A DNA stretch of 64,000 bases from Victivallales bacterium (GTDB lineage: Bacteria > Verrucomicrobiota > Lentisphaeria > Victivallales > UBA1829), in NCBI GenBank assembly GCA_016285345.1, contig JAEEQN010000005.1, positions 38,396 through 102,395 of the forward strand. Reading direction: 5' to 3'. Made by a program: the position numbers and the translations under genes. Shown here piece by piece: positions 25,189-35,764 of the stretch. The notes beneath the pieces are model-generated. The model was given only the letters and a program-made list of their open reading frames with translations, ran no database searches and had not been told where the DNA came from. Every line of letters begins with the position of its first letter. Position 1 is the stretch's first letter.

Positions 25189-26564
25189 GCCGCCGCGCCA
25201 TGATCCTATTGATCCTCGCGATCATTGCCGTACACGGCATTCTGCTGTGGCTGGTCGTCGCCACCGGCGACAATGAGCAGAAGATCGCCGACACCCGCAA
25301 GCAGATCGAAGAGGGAAACGCCCTGCTCTCCGAAATGGAAGACGAAATCCAGTCTGTTGAACAGAAGGATCCGACCCCGACAGTTCAGAAACCGGACACG
25401 GGAGTCTCCACAAGCAAACCGGAAACAAATACGGCGCAGGGCGCATCCACGCAGCCGAAACCCGCAACCGCGCAGCCGTCGGCATCTACGCAGCCCCCGG
25501 CATCCACACAGCCGAAGACGGCCGCCACCACGGATAAGGATCCGCTCGCCGGGCTGCCTGCCGAGAAGGAAAAACCCGCGCCGTCCGTTCCGTCCACGAC
25601 CTACGTCCGCAAGCCCAGGAAAACAGTTGTCTCCAAGCTTGATTTCACGGGCGCAGCACGAGACGACATCTCCGGGCTGAAGGGTATTTCGCTCTCCACG
25701 GCGGGCATTCTGATCGACATGGACACCAACAAGGTCCTGTGGGCGAAGAATCCGTCCAAGCCCGTCCCGGTCGCCTCCCTCACGAAGATCATGACGATCA
25801 TGCTTGCCTACGAGATCGCCATGGACGATTCCTCCCCGTACACGCTCCAGTCGCTGATCCCGGTCACGCCCGAAGCCATCAACACCGAGGCGAGCAAAGT
25901 CTACTTCAAGAAAGGCGAAATGTTTACCATCGACGAGCTCCTCGTGGCCGCGTCCGTCCGGAGCGCGAACGATGCCGCGCACCTGCTGGCGGAACACCTC
26001 GGCGGCGGCACGGCGGACAAGTTCATCGAAGACATGAACCGCAGGGCGAAGGAAGTCGGCATGACGCACACCACGTATTTCAACGCACACGGTCTCCCCG
26101 GAAAAAGCAAGGACCTCGACAACCAGAGTTCGGTCGAGGACGTCGCGCGTCTCTGCCTCGTTTTCCGCAACTACGACTACCTCATGGAACTCGCCGGAAA
26201 ACGCACCGCGCCGTTCCGCGAAAAAGGCTCGCCGGACTATATCCTGCTCCAGAACCATAACAACCTGCTCCCCGGCGCGAAGACCGCGGCCCCCGGCGTG
26301 AACGGCATCAAGACCGGATTCACCAACCGCGCGGGCTTCTGCGTGGCGGCGTCCTGCCGGCGCGAGGGACGCAATCTGCTGGCCGTCGCGACCGGTTTCC
26401 CGTCGGCCGCCGACCGCGACAACTTCATCCGCGTGCTGCTGGACTGGGGCTACGTGAAGATCGGCGTCGCCAAGCCGAAAGCCGCTTCGACTTCGACAAA
26501 ATCGACCTCGGCAAAATCTTCTTCATCCACTTCGAAAACGACCTCAACCAAGAAGGGCCGCTGA
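25185..26564 (+). CDS. D-alanyl-D-alanine carboxypeptidase (peptidase S11), membrane-anchored by its N-terminus
   Basis: 459 residues from the ATG at 25185, which has GGAGG upstream. An N-terminal membrane segment (about 6-26) is followed by a short coiled coil, a Thr/Gln/Pro/Ala-rich linker (about 60-140) and a penicillin-binding catalytic domain: SLTK (S198, K201), SAN (260-262) and KTG (376-378). The enzyme trims the terminal D-Ala from peptidoglycan pentapeptides. Unlike DacA it has no obvious C-terminal amphipathic anchor. Its last 30 residues are Ser/Thr/Lys repeats. It is followed after 39 bases by the UDP-glucuronate decarboxylase and mur genes, so a cell-envelope operon is likely. 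Confidence 0.9.
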   Translation: MSRRAMILLILAIIAVHGILLWLVVATGDNEQKIADTRKQIEEGNALLSEMEDEIQSVEQKDPTPTVQKPDTGVSTSKPETNTAQGASTQPKPATAQPSASTQPPASTQPKTAATTDKDPLAGLPAEKEKPAPSVPSTTYVRKPRKTVVSKLDFTGAARDDISGLKGISLSTAGILIDMDTNKVLWAKNPSKPVPVASLTKIMTIMLAYEIAMDDSSPYTLQSLIPVTPEAINTEASKVYFKKGEMFTIDELLVAASVRSANDAAHLLAEHLGGGTADKFIEDMNRRAKEVGMTHTTYFNAHGLPGKSKDLDNQSSVEDVARLCLVFRNYDYLMELAGKRTAPFREKGSPDYILLQNHNNLLPGAKTAAPGVNGIKTGFTNRAGFCVAASCRREGRNLLAVATGFPSAADRDNFIRVLLDWGYVKIGVAKPKAASTSTKSTSAKSSSSTSKTTSTKKGR

Positions 26565-26603
26565 CCGCACGGCGCGGCATCCGGGCCCCACAGGCAGATT
26601 CCT

Positions 26604-27547
<944 letters not shown>

Positions 27548-27548
<1 letters not shown>

Positions 27549-28933
27549 TGTTCGACGTTTCTTTCACGCTCCATGAACTGCTCCGCGCCACGGAAGGCCG
27601 CCTCGTCGGCGACAACGCGCCCGCCATGGTCGAGTCCGTCTTCACGGACACCCGCGAAACGGCTAAAAATGCCCTGTTCCTCGCTTTCTCCGGCGAATCG
27701 TTCGATGCTCACGATTACCTCGCGCAGGCCGTCGCGAACGGCGCTTCCCTGCTCTGCGTCGAAGAATCCAAGCTCGGCAAGGTGCCCGCGGGCGTCCCCG
27801 CCATCGCCGTTTCCTCGACCGTGACGGCGTTCCAGCGCATCGCCCGGTTCCATCGCATGCGCTTTCCGAATCTGAAGGTCATCCTGCTGTCCGGGTCCTG
27901 CGGCAAAACCAGCACGAAAGAATCCCTGCGGGCGATCTTCACGCACGCGATGGACTCCATCAGCGTGCTCGCGACCGAGGGCAACACCAACAACCAGATC
28001 GGGCTGCCGCAGAATCTCCTCCGCCTCAACGCGCGCCACCGCGTCGCCATCCTGGAGGCCGGGACAAACCATCACGGCGAACTTGAACCGCTCTCCTTGT
28101 GCGCCATGCCCGACCTCGCGATCATCGTCTCCATCGCAAACTGCCACCTCGAATTCCTCGGTTCGACCGAAGGCGTCGCGCAGGAGAAATCCAAACTCTT
28201 CACACACCTCGCGCCCGACGGATTCGCCGTCATTCCCGCTCAGTGCCCCGGACAGGAGATTCTCGCCCGCGCCGCCACACAGTTCCGCACCGGAACGTTC
28301 GGATTCGCAGGCTCGGACGCCGACCTCACGGCGAATTATCTGGGCGGCAATCTGCACGGTGCGAAATTCACGCTCACGCGCGAGTCGACCGGCGAGACCG
28401 TTTCCGTTCAGTGGGGCATCCCGGGCCGCCATCAGGCGGGCAACGCCGCGGCCGCCGCGCTCGCCGCGCTGACATTCGGTATCCCGTTCGAGACGATCGC
28501 CGAGGGGCTTTCCCGCACGACGCTCCCCGGACTTCGCATGCGCGTCTCCGAGCACAGCGGCTCGACGTGGATCAACGACGCGTACAATGCGAATCCGGAC
28601 AGCATGGCGGCCTCGATGAACTGGCTTTCCGAATTCGCCGACCCGAAAAAGCTCGTGCTCATCCTCGGAGACATGGGCGAGCTCGGCGAATCAAGCGCCG
28701 AGGGGCACCGTTCCGTCTGCGCCCTCGCGAAACGCCTCTTCCCTGACGCCCGATTCCTCGTCGTCGGTCCTCACATGACTGCCGCCGCGGAGGAAGCAGG
28801 CCTGGACTGCACGGCATATCCTTCGGCGCAGGACGCCGCAAACGCGTCTGTTCAGATCGAAGCCGGCAGCACGGTCTTCCTGAAGGCGTCCCGCTCGACG
28901 CATCTTGAACTTCTGGAACCCGCCGGAGCCTGA
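27548..28933 (+). CDS. murF: UDP-N-acetylmuramoyl-tripeptide--D-alanyl-D-alanine ligase
   Basis: 461 residues, full length. MurF adds D-Ala-D-Ala to UDP-MurNAc-tripeptide. Visible are the N-terminal substrate domain with FTDTRETAKNALFLAFSGE, the ATP loop SGSCGKTSTKESL, EGNTNNQIGLP, EAGTNHHGEL and NDAYNANPDSM. In the P-loop the usual TGS is SGS, a mild change. It starts inside the stop of the UDP-glucuronate decarboxylase gene and is followed three bases after its own stop by murE. The order murF-murE is the reverse of the common dcw-cluster order. Confidence 0.94.
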
Positions 28934-28936
28934 TCC

Positions 28937-30442
28937 ATGCAGCCGCTGCCCCTGTCGGCCTTTGTTGAAACACTGAAACCGTTGCTGGCCGCATCGCTCG
29001 ATTCCGCCTCCAATCCGCTCATCTCCTCAGTCGCGAATAATTCGTCGAAGGTCACGCCCGGCACCCTCTTTCTCGCGATCCGGGGCGCAAAAGCCGACGG
29101 CCACAGATTCATCCCCGATGCAATTCAAAAAGGCGCGTCCGCGCTCGTCATCGCGGCGGATTATAATGGTCCCCTGCCGTCCGGTCTTCCCGTTCTCCGC
29201 GTCACGGACTCCTATTTCGCGTGGTCGGTCGTCTGCGAAACGTTCTTCCGGCGGCCCGCGGACGCGTTCCGCGTACACACGGTCACGGGCACCAACGGCA
29301 AGACCTCGACCGCATACTTCATGCGGCACTACCTCGACACGGTCAAACCCGGCGCGAAGACCGCCCTGGTCTCGACCGTCTGCTGTGACCTCGGTTCGGG
29401 GCCGGAACCTTCCGAACATACTACGCCCGACGCATTCACGCTTCAGGAGATGTTCGCCGCGATGAAAACCAACGGCGTCACGGACGCGGTCATGGAGAGT
29501 TCCAGCCACGGTCTGCACCAGCATCGGTCCGGCACGCTCAGATTCGCCTCGGCGGCATTCACGAACCTTACGGGCGACCATCTGGACTACCATGGCACGA
29601 TGGAGAACTACTATCAGTCGAAAAAGATCCTCTTCCGAGAGCTCCTCGACGACGACGCCCCGGCGGTCGTCAACACCGACGATCCGGCGGGCGCACGGCT
29701 TGTTTCCGAACTGAAACAGGAACGTCCCTCTCTTCGCGTTCTGTCCGTTTCCTTCGCGGGACGCACAGATGCGTTCTGTTCCCTGCGGAAGCTTCAACTC
29801 AATCCGGCATATTCCGACCTCGAATTCACGCTTGACGGACACGATGCGTCCCTGCGCCTGCCTTTGCCCGGCGCGTTCAACGCCGCGAACGGCCTGACCG
29901 CGCTCTGCATGGCATACGGAAACGGACTGTCGTTCGGTGCGCTGCTGGAAGCCTCGGAAAGCATGCCGCACGTCCCGGGACGGCTCCAGGCGGTTCCGCT
30001 GGCATGCGGCGCAACCGGATTCGTGGACTATGCCCACACGGACGATGCGCTGGAACGCGTTTTGACCAGCCTGCGGGCCGTTTTAACGGCAGGCGGACGC
30101 CTGATCGCGGTTTTCGGATGCGGCGGCGACCGGGACCGCACAAAACGCCCCAGGATGGGCGCGGCGGCAGCGCGCCTCGCCGATCTCGCGATCCTGACCA
30201 GCGACAATCCGCGTTCCGAGGATCCGATGACGATCATCCGTGAGATCGAATCCGGCATCCCGGCCGGCACACATTATCTCGTGGAATCCGACCGGAAAGA
30301 AGCCATTGAGCTAGCCGTGAAGAAGGCGCACGCGGGCGATATTCTGCTTGTAGCGGGCAAAGGACACGAGACCTGGCAAGAGATGCGCGAGGGCAAACAT
30401 CACTTTTCGGACATCGAAATTCTGAATCGTTTTCGCACCTGA
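28937..30442 (+). CDS. murE: UDP-N-acetylmuramoyl-L-alanyl-D-glutamate--meso-diaminopimelate ligase
   Basis: 501 residues. MurE adds the third residue of the peptidoglycan stem. The ATP loop is TGTNGKTSTAYFM, TTPDAFTLQEMF and ESSSHGLHQHR line the substrate site, and HLDYHGTMENYYQSKKILF holds the lysine that is normally carbamylated. DNPRSEDP near the C-terminus is the DNPR motif associated with meso-diaminopimelate specificity rather than L-lysine, which fits a Gram-negative wall. It is directly downstream of murF. Other mur, fts and mra genes are not adjacent. Confidence 0.95.
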   Translation: MQPLPLSAFVETLKPLLAASLDSASNPLISSVANNSSKVTPGTLFLAIRGAKADGHRFIPDAIQKGASALVIAADYNGPLPSGLPVLRVTDSYFAWSVVCETFFRRPADAFRVHTVTGTNGKTSTAYFMRHYLDTVKPGAKTALVSTVCCDLGSGPEPSEHTTPDAFTLQEMFAAMKTNGVTDAVMESSSHGLHQHRSGTLRFASAAFTNLTGDHLDYHGTMENYYQSKKILFRELLDDDAPAVVNTDDPAGARLVSELKQERPSLRVLSVSFAGRTDAFCSLRKLQLNPAYSDLEFTLDGHDASLRLPLPGAFNAANGLTALCMAYGNGLSFGALLEASESMPHVPGRLQAVPLACGATGFVDYAHTDDALERVLTSLRAVLTAGGRLIAVFGCGGDRDRTKRPRMGAAAARLADLAILTSDNPRSEDPMTIIREIESGIPAGTHYLVESDRKEAIELAVKKAHAGDILLVAGKGHETWQEMREGKHHFSDIEILNRFRT

Positions 30443-30445
30443 CTC

Positions 30446-30474
30446 TTGAAAATACCCGTTTACGGGTGTAAATT
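30446..30474 (+). promoter_or_regulatory. Promoter with a palindrome in its spacer, upstream of the GT39 gene
   Basis: TTGAAA (30446-30451), 17 bases, TAAATT (30469-30474). The spacer contains ACCCGT-TT-ACGGGT (30454-30467), a perfect inverted repeat that could be an operator. A similar 14-base palindrome sits beside the TTGACA at 57124. Confidence 0.55.
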
Positions 30475-30551
30475 ATTTATTCTCTTTTTTTGCGATTCAT
30501 CCGGCAAACCGTCCCGCATGTGCGGACACCCCCCTATTCCACGCTTATTTT

Positions 30552-32072
30552 ATGACCATGAACGACCACGACAAACGACTTCTCCGCTACCTCATCATTT
30601 TTATGGCGGTCTGGCTGATCCTTCTGACCGCCATTCCCTCCATTTTCTACACGGTCCTCCCGCTCGACACGATCGAGACGATCATGTGGAGCCACCCGTT
30701 CTCCATGGGCAACGCGAAACATCCTCCGCTGGCGGCATGGCTGGCGGGAATCTTCACGATCGTGTTTGCTCACACGGATTTCGCGATGTATCTGCTGAGT
30801 CAGGTGATGCTGATCACCGGATTTATATACGTATACCGGCTGGGGAAGGAATTCTTCAGCACGGAAAAGGCCGTCTTCTCCGTCATTCTGCTGAGCACGA
30901 TCCTTTTTTATTCGTTCGACTCGGCCAAGTTCAACGTGAACCTGCCGCACATGGCGCTGTGGCCCATGATGACGTTTTATTGCTACCGCGGAGTGAAATA
31001 CGACCGCATGTCCGACTGGATCCTGTTCGGCGTCGTGTCCGCGCTGTCCGTGCTCAGCAAATTTTTCGGATTCGCGCTTCTGCTCGCGCTGTTCCTGTTC
31101 ATCGTGACCGGACGGGACACGCGCAGATACTTCCGCCGGCCCGGTCCGTACGTCGCGTTCGCTGTCTTCCTGCTCGTGCTCTCTCCATATATCGTCTGGC
31201 TTTTCCGGAACGATTTTATGCCGTTTACATATATCACGGACCGTGTGTCCGAGGAGAAACTGAACCCGGTCGTGAACCTTCTGACATTACTGGGCGAGAA
31301 CCTTTATCCGTTTGCGATGCCGCTGCTTCTGCTCTGGCTCACGATGGACCATCCGATTCGTTCCCTGCTCAGATTCCGCCCGCACGATCTGCGCCCGTCC
31401 GATCCCGTCGCGGCGCGCCTCGCCGTCTGTGTCCAGTTCACCCCGATTGCACTGCTCACGCTGATGGCCGGCACGGGCATGATGATCGACTCGATGTGGG
31501 CGTATCCGGTCTTCTTCATCACAGGGTTCTTTCTGATGGCGTTCTGGAAGGATGCGGTTTCGTTCCGCGAGTTCAGAAAGCTTTTCTTCGCGCTCATGGC
31601 ATTGTTCATCCTTGTTCAGGCAAATGACGTTATCTACTGGCTTTCGAAAACGCGCAACCGCGGCCATTTTAACGCACGCTCATTTGCGGCGACCGCGCAG
31701 GAGTTCTACCGCGAACAGACGGGGAAGGACATCCCGCTCGCGTTCGGCGACATGTGGTACGCGGGATGCATCATGCATTATCTGCCGGAGCATCCTTATG
31801 CTGGCTCATTCGAAGACCCGCACGACGAGTTCAGATTCCGTTCGATCCTGGACGAGGAAGGCGCGCTCGGCGTTTACCTTCACGAGGAGGATGCCGCGGA
31901 CATGGCAGGCGCGCTCGGAATTGATGCGGATACGCTCAGAAAGAACGCAAAGGAATTTGTCTTTGCCTACAAGGCCCCGTACGGGAAGGAAAAATCCAAC
32001 AACATCTTCTTTGTGGTGATCCCGCCCCGGAATTCAGCGGCGCGGACGGCACAGAATCAAGCTCAGGACTAA
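30552..32072 (+). CDS. GT39/ArnT-type membrane glycosyltransferase
   Basis: 506 residues with 10 or more predicted membrane segments over the first 360 and a soluble C-terminal domain of about 140. The first loop carries the acidic motif LDTIETIMWS and the KHPPLAAWLAG segment typical of PMT_2 glycosyltransferases (ArnT, PMT families), which use polyprenyl-phosphate sugars on the periplasmic side. The acceptor cannot be predicted; lipid A or a protein are both known for the family. Two ATGs (30552, 30558) are possible starts and neither has a clear ribosome site. It follows murE behind its own promoter. Confidence 0.82.
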   Translation: MTMNDHDKRLLRYLIIFMAVWLILLTAIPSIFYTVLPLDTIETIMWSHPFSMGNAKHPPLAAWLAGIFTIVFAHTDFAMYLLSQVMLITGFIYVYRLGKEFFSTEKAVFSVILLSTILFYSFDSAKFNVNLPHMALWPMMTFYCYRGVKYDRMSDWILFGVVSALSVLSKFFGFALLLALFLFIVTGRDTRRYFRRPGPYVAFAVFLLVLSPYIVWLFRNDFMPFTYITDRVSEEKLNPVVNLLTLLGENLYPFAMPLLLLWLTMDHPIRSLLRFRPHDLRPSDPVAARLAVCVQFTPIALLTLMAGTGMMIDSMWAYPVFFITGFFLMAFWKDAVSFREFRKLFFALMALFILVQANDVIYWLSKTRNRGHFNARSFAATAQEFYREQTGKDIPLAFGDMWYAGCIMHYLPEHPYAGSFEDPHDEFRFRSILDEEGALGVYLHEEDAADMAGALGIDADTLRKNAKEFVFAYKAPYGKEKSNNIFFVVIPPRNSAARTAQNQAQD

Positions 32073-32345
32073 GCCTGATTCTGTTCATCCGGGCATTATC
32101 CCCGTCCATACACGTTCAATCGCATTGAAATCCGCCTCAAAAACTGGTTTCCGAGCCTGGGAAAGAAAGAAAACGCGGCCTCTTTCCATCTGTTTTCCGG
32201 CATTCGATGTTTCTTCTCGTCATCACCGCCGAAAACCGCGTCGGTGTCCATTGTTTCAAAACGCGAAAAACCATTGAAAATGCGCCATTTTTCCGAAAAA
32301 ATCATGTTTTTTTAAAGAAAATCGCATTTTTTTTCGTTTTTCCGC
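32073..32345. other. Intergenic stretch, AT-rich, with a hairpin over the GT39 stop
   Basis: CAGAATCA (32052-32059) and TGATTCTG (32076-32083) form a perfect 8-bp stem spanning the stop codon, but no T-run follows, so it is only a weak terminator candidate. From about 32270 the sequence is A/T-run rich up to the promoter at 32346. I see no gene. Confidence 0.45.
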
Positions 32346-32374
32346 TTGACAATGCTCAACTGTGGGGGTATATT
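32346..32374 (+). promoter_or_regulatory. Strong sigma70-type promoter for the 58-residue protein
   Basis: TTGACA (32346-32351), exactly 17 bases, TATATT (32369-32374), 30 bases before the start codon, so the leader is very short. Confidence 0.88.
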
Positions 32375-32403
32375 TGGCTAACCCTTAACCTGGAGGAGTG
32401 TCC

Positions 32404-32580
32404 ATGAAACACAATTTCTACGACGTCAAGATGAAGAAGAAAGTCCAAGCCGAAGTCACCAAAGCGGTCAAATTCGGCAAAGGCACCCGCACCCGCTACG
32501 CCTTCAAGGCTGAAACGAAAGATGGTCGTTCTCTGACCGCTTTCGTCAAGAAGGAAGACTGGGATAAGTTCAAAAAGTGA
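32404..32580 (+). CDS. 58-residue basic protein, probably abundant, function unknown
   Basis: The ATG at 32404 follows GGAGGAG at a good distance; a GTG two codons earlier falls inside that site and is unlikely. The product is highly basic (about 17 Lys/Arg of 58), with MKHNFYDVKMKKKVQAEV at the start, an aromatic RYAFKAETKDGR centre and a KKEDWDKFKK end. A near-perfect promoter, a strong ribosome site and a strong terminator around so short a gene suggest high expression, as for ribosomal or nucleoid proteins. I do not recognise it as a known ribosomal protein. Confidence 0.8.
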   Translation: MKHNFYDVKMKKKVQAEVTKAVKFGKGTRTRYAFKAETKDGRSLTAFVKKEDWDKFKK

Positions 32581-32602
32581 TTCCCTGATTCCCTTTTTGC
32601 GG

Positions 32603-32631
32603 GACGCCCCGGCGACGGGGCGTCTTTTTTT
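32603..32631 (+). terminator. Intrinsic terminator after the 58-residue protein gene
   Basis: GACGCCCC (32603-32610) pairs perfectly with GGGGCGTC (32617-32624), six-base loop, seven T after the stem. Confidence 0.93.
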
Positions 32632-32706
32632 GTGTCTTTGAGGTAAAAAAGAATCCTTGGGAAATGGGGAAGGAATGGGGAAGAATGCCGTTTTTGAGCG
32701 TAAAAA

Positions 32707-32794
32707 TGGCGGAGAGAGGGGGATTCGAACCCCCGGAGGGTTGCCCCTCGTCGGTTTTCAAGACCGATGCCTTAAACCGCTCGACCATCTCTCC
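32707..32794 (-). tRNA. tRNA-Ser (anticodon TGA)
   Basis: Read on the minus strand the gene begins GGAGAGATGGTCGAGCGG and folds as a class II tRNA with an 88-base length including an encoded 3' CCA (32707-32709). The anticodon loop CTTGAAA presents TGA, for serine UCA codons. The T arm GGGGGTTCGAATCCCCC is perfect and the long variable arm (GAGGGGCAACCCTC) is typical of tRNA-Ser. The acceptor helix TCTCTCC/GGAGAGA is complete. Confidence 0.96.
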
Positions 32795-32905
32795 GCGGTG
32801 TTCCGGGAATAAAAACGATGCTCCGGAAGGTAAATTAAAATACTCGAAAAAAAGAAAAAATCAAGGCTGATGCGGAAAAAACGGGGAAATAAGGCGGAAA
32901 GAAAC

Positions 32906-32934
32906 TTGAAAACATCCGCATGAAGTGCTAGAAT
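32906..32934 (+). promoter_or_regulatory. Promoter of rhaA-rhaB
   Basis: TTGAAA (32906-32911), 17 bases, TAGAAT (32929-32934), 94 bases before the rhaA ATG. No regulator of the RhaR/RhaS or DeoR type is adjacent. Confidence 0.65.
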
Positions 32935-33028
32935 AAAGGCGAAAACAAACAGGAAACACCCGCGTGTGTATGATGTGATTATATCAGAATCCGCGTCAAC
33001 ATACGCCCCACCCCGAACGGAGACCGCC

Positions 33029-34291
33029 ATGAACAACACCGCCCGCATCGAAAACGCATGGAAGATCGCGAAGGAATACTACGGGGATTTCGGCATCGAT
33101 GCCGAAGCCGTGCTCAACACGCTTCAGGAAATCCCGATCTCGATCCACTGCTGGCAGGGCGACGACGTGGTCGGATTCGAGCGTGACGCGAGCGGAGCGT
33201 CCGGCGGCATTCTCACGACCGGGAATTATCCGGGGCGCGCACGCAACGCCGCCGAGCTGAGGCAGGACCTGGACCGGGCAATGTCGATGATCCCCGGCAC
33301 GAAGCGCGTAAACCTGCACGCGATCTACGCGGAAACGGACGGTTTCGTGGACCGCGCCGAGCTCGCGCCGGAGCACTTCAGGTCTTGGATCGCATGGGCG
33401 CGCGAACGCGATCTCGCGCTCGATTTCAATCCGACCTGCTTCTCGCATCCGAAAGCCGCCTCCGGGTTCACGCTGTCGAGCAGAGACGATGCCGTCCGCG
33501 CGTACTGGATCCGCCACGTGCAGGCGTGCCGCAGGATCGCGGCGGAATTCGGACGCGCCCTAGGCAAACGTTCCCTGATGAACATCTGGATCCCCGACGG
33601 GTTCAAGGATATCCCCGTCGACCGCATGACCGCGCGGCGCCTGCTGAAGGAATCGCTCGACGAAATCCTGTCCGTGCCGATGAACCCGGCGCTCATGCGC
33701 GATGCCGTGGAGAGCAAGCTCTTCGGCATCGGACTGGAAAGCTGCACGGTCGGCTCGCACGAATTCTACCTCGGCTACGCCGTGAAGAACAACGTGATGC
33801 TCACGCTCGATTCCGGGCATTTCCACCCGACCGAGGCAATCAGCGACAAGATCAGTTCCGTACTGCTCTATCTCGACGAGATCCTGCTCCACGTGAGCCG
33901 CCCCGTGCGTTGGGACAGCGACCACGTGGTGATCCTGGACGACGAGCTCCAGATGATCGCGAACGAGATCGTGCGCTGCGGACATGACCGCGTGAACATC
34001 GCGCTCGACTACTTCGACGCCACGATCAACCGCGTTGCCGCCTGGGCGGTCGGCACGCGCGCCATGCAGAAGGCCCTGTGCCGCGCCCTGCTTGAACCGC
34101 CCGCGCTGAAGCGGATGGAGGCCGCCGGAGACTACACCGGACGCCTCATCCTGAGCGAGGAGATCAAGTCGATGCCGTGGGAAGCCGTCTATGCGTGGTT
34201 CTGCCTGAAAAATGGAGTTCCCGCCGAAGCCGCAGGAGTGCTGGACGCCGTACGCGAATACGAACAGAACGTGACCTCGAAACGCGCATAA
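33029..34291 (+). CDS. rhaA: L-rhamnose isomerase
   Basis: 420 residues from the ATG at 33029 (E. coli RhaA is about the same length). It converts L-rhamnose to L-rhamnulose, a metal-dependent step. Characteristic segments are IPISIHCWQGDDVVGFE near the N-terminus, LDFNPTCFSHPKA, NIWIPDGFKDIPVDR, ESCTVGSHEFYLGYA, LDSGHFHPTEAISDK and RWDSDHVVILDDELQ, which together hold the metal-binding Glu, Asp and His residues. The next gene, 20 bases downstream, is the matching kinase. The aldolase RhaD and a rhamnose transporter are not in the window. Confidence 0.95.
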   Translation: MNNTARIENAWKIAKEYYGDFGIDAEAVLNTLQEIPISIHCWQGDDVVGFERDASGASGGILTTGNYPGRARNAAELRQDLDRAMSMIPGTKRVNLHAIYAETDGFVDRAELAPEHFRSWIAWARERDLALDFNPTCFSHPKAASGFTLSSRDDAVRAYWIRHVQACRRIAAEFGRALGKRSLMNIWIPDGFKDIPVDRMTARRLLKESLDEILSVPMNPALMRDAVESKLFGIGLESCTVGSHEFYLGYAVKNNVMLTLDSGHFHPTEAISDKISSVLLYLDEILLHVSRPVRWDSDHVVILDDELQMIANEIVRCGHDRVNIALDYFDATINRVAAWAVGTRAMQKALCRALLEPPALKRMEAAGDYTGRLILSEEIKSMPWEAVYAWFCLKNGVPAEAAGVLDAVREYEQNVTSKRA

Positions 34292-34311
34292 GACGGGAAA
34301 GGACACAGGAC

Positions 34312-35730
34312 ATGGAAAAGAGTAAATCATATCTGGCATTTGACCTTGGCGCGAGCAGCGGACGCGCCATTCTCGGTTCAGTGAAAAATGGACGGCTTGA
34401 GCTGGAAGAAATCCACCGTTTCAAGAACTACCCGTACGAGAAAGACGGACATTATTTCTGGAATTTCCGCGCGCTCCTCGGCGAACTCGAAACAGGACTG
34501 AAGAGAGCCGTCGCCGCCGCGCCAAATCCGGCGAGTTTTTCCATTGATACGTGGGGCGTGGATTACGCACTCTTCCGAAACGGCGAACTCATCCACGATC
34601 CGTACTGCTACCGCGACGGCCGTACGGAGTCCGCCATGGAGGCGTTCCACAAGAAGATTTCCAAGGCGGATTTCTACGCGCACAACGGCATCCAGCCGCT
34701 CGTTTTCAACACGATCTACCAGCTCTGCGCCGAACTGCGCGACCGCCCGGACGTGCTGAACGACTCCACGATGCTCCTCATGCCGGACGCGCTTCACTAC
34801 ATGCTGACGGGAACCGCGACCAGCGAGGTCACAATCGCCAGCACAGGCGCGCTCTTGAAAGCGAATTCGCCGGAATGGGCGATGGACGATCTAACCAGAC
34901 TCGCAGGGCTCCCCTCAGAAATCTTTACCAAGCTCGTGCCGCCCGCCACGCCCGCCGGATGCCTGAAAACGGAAACAGCGGCGCGTCTCGGCATCCCGCG
35001 CATCCCCGCCGTCAAATGCGCCTCGCACGACACCGCGAGCGCCGTGCTCGCCATGCCGTGCGCCGACCCGGAGAAAGCGCTGTACATCAGCCTCGGCACG
35101 TGGGCGCTGCTCGGCGCGGAACTTCGCACTGCCGTCCGCACGCAGGAAGCGCTGGACAGCCATTTCACCAACGAACGCGGCGTGGAGGACACGTTCCGGT
35201 TCCTCTGCAACATCATGGGCACGTGGCTCCTGCAGGAGACCCGCCGCACATGGACGGAACAGGGCAAGGACATATCCTTCGCCGACATGGAGGAGACGGC
35301 CGCTCCGCTCGACGGGCAGGCGTTCCGCATCGACCCGGACGATCCGGTGTTCTTCCCGCCGGGGGACATGCCCGCGCGCGTCCGGCGTTATTGCGCGGAA
35401 CACGGCCAGGGCGAGATCCCCAACGACGCCGCGCTGGTCCGCTGCATCTACGATTCCCTCGCCGACTGCTTCAAAAAACGCATCGAACAGCTCGAATCCA
35501 TCACAGGTAAAAAAATTGACACGATCAACATCCTCGGCGGCGGCACGCGCGACAGGTTCTTCATGCGGCTTGTGGCGAAGACGACAGGACGCCGCGTGCT
35601 TGCCGGGCCGACCGAGGCGACCGCCATCGGCAATATCCTGGGCCAGATGATCGCCGGCGGCGAACTGAAAAACGCAGTGGAAGCCCGCGACCTCGTCGCA
35701 AAGTCGTTCCCCCTCGCCGTCTACGGCTGA
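34312..35730 (+). CDS. rhaB: Rhamnulokinase (FGGY family)
   Basis: 472 residues from the ATG at 34312, preceded by GAAAGGACA. It phosphorylates L-rhamnulose. The FGGY fold is shown by FDLGASSGRAILGS at the N-terminus, IDTWGVDYALF, PDALHYMLTG, CASHDTASAV and NILGGGTRDRFFMRL. Position behind rhaA supports rhamnulose over other FGGY substrates such as xylulose or fuculose. It ends convergent with the glycan operon on the minus strand, leaving only 34 bases between them. Confidence 0.93.
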   Translation: MEKSKSYLAFDLGASSGRAILGSVKNGRLELEEIHRFKNYPYEKDGHYFWNFRALLGELETGLKRAVAAAPNPASFSIDTWGVDYALFRNGELIHDPYCYRDGRTESAMEAFHKKISKADFYAHNGIQPLVFNTIYQLCAELRDRPDVLNDSTMLLMPDALHYMLTGTATSEVTIASTGALLKANSPEWAMDDLTRLAGLPSEIFTKLVPPATPAGCLKTETAARLGIPRIPAVKCASHDTASAVLAMPCADPEKALYISLGTWALLGAELRTAVRTQEALDSHFTNERGVEDTFRFLCNIMGTWLLQETRRTWTEQGKDISFADMEETAAPLDGQAFRIDPDDPVFFPPGDMPARVRRYCAEHGQGEIPNDAALVRCIYDSLADCFKKRIEQLESITGKKIDTINILGGGTRDRFFMRLVAKTTGRRVLAGPTEATAIGNILGQMIAGGELKNAVEARDLVAKSFPLAVYG

Positions 35731-35764
35731 ACCTCCCCGGAACGGTTTTCGCGCCTGCTTTTCC

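Noticed and set aside
32398..32403. GTG start for the 58-residue protein
   Set aside because: The GTG falls inside the GGAGGAG ribosome site; the ATG at 32404 has proper spacing.
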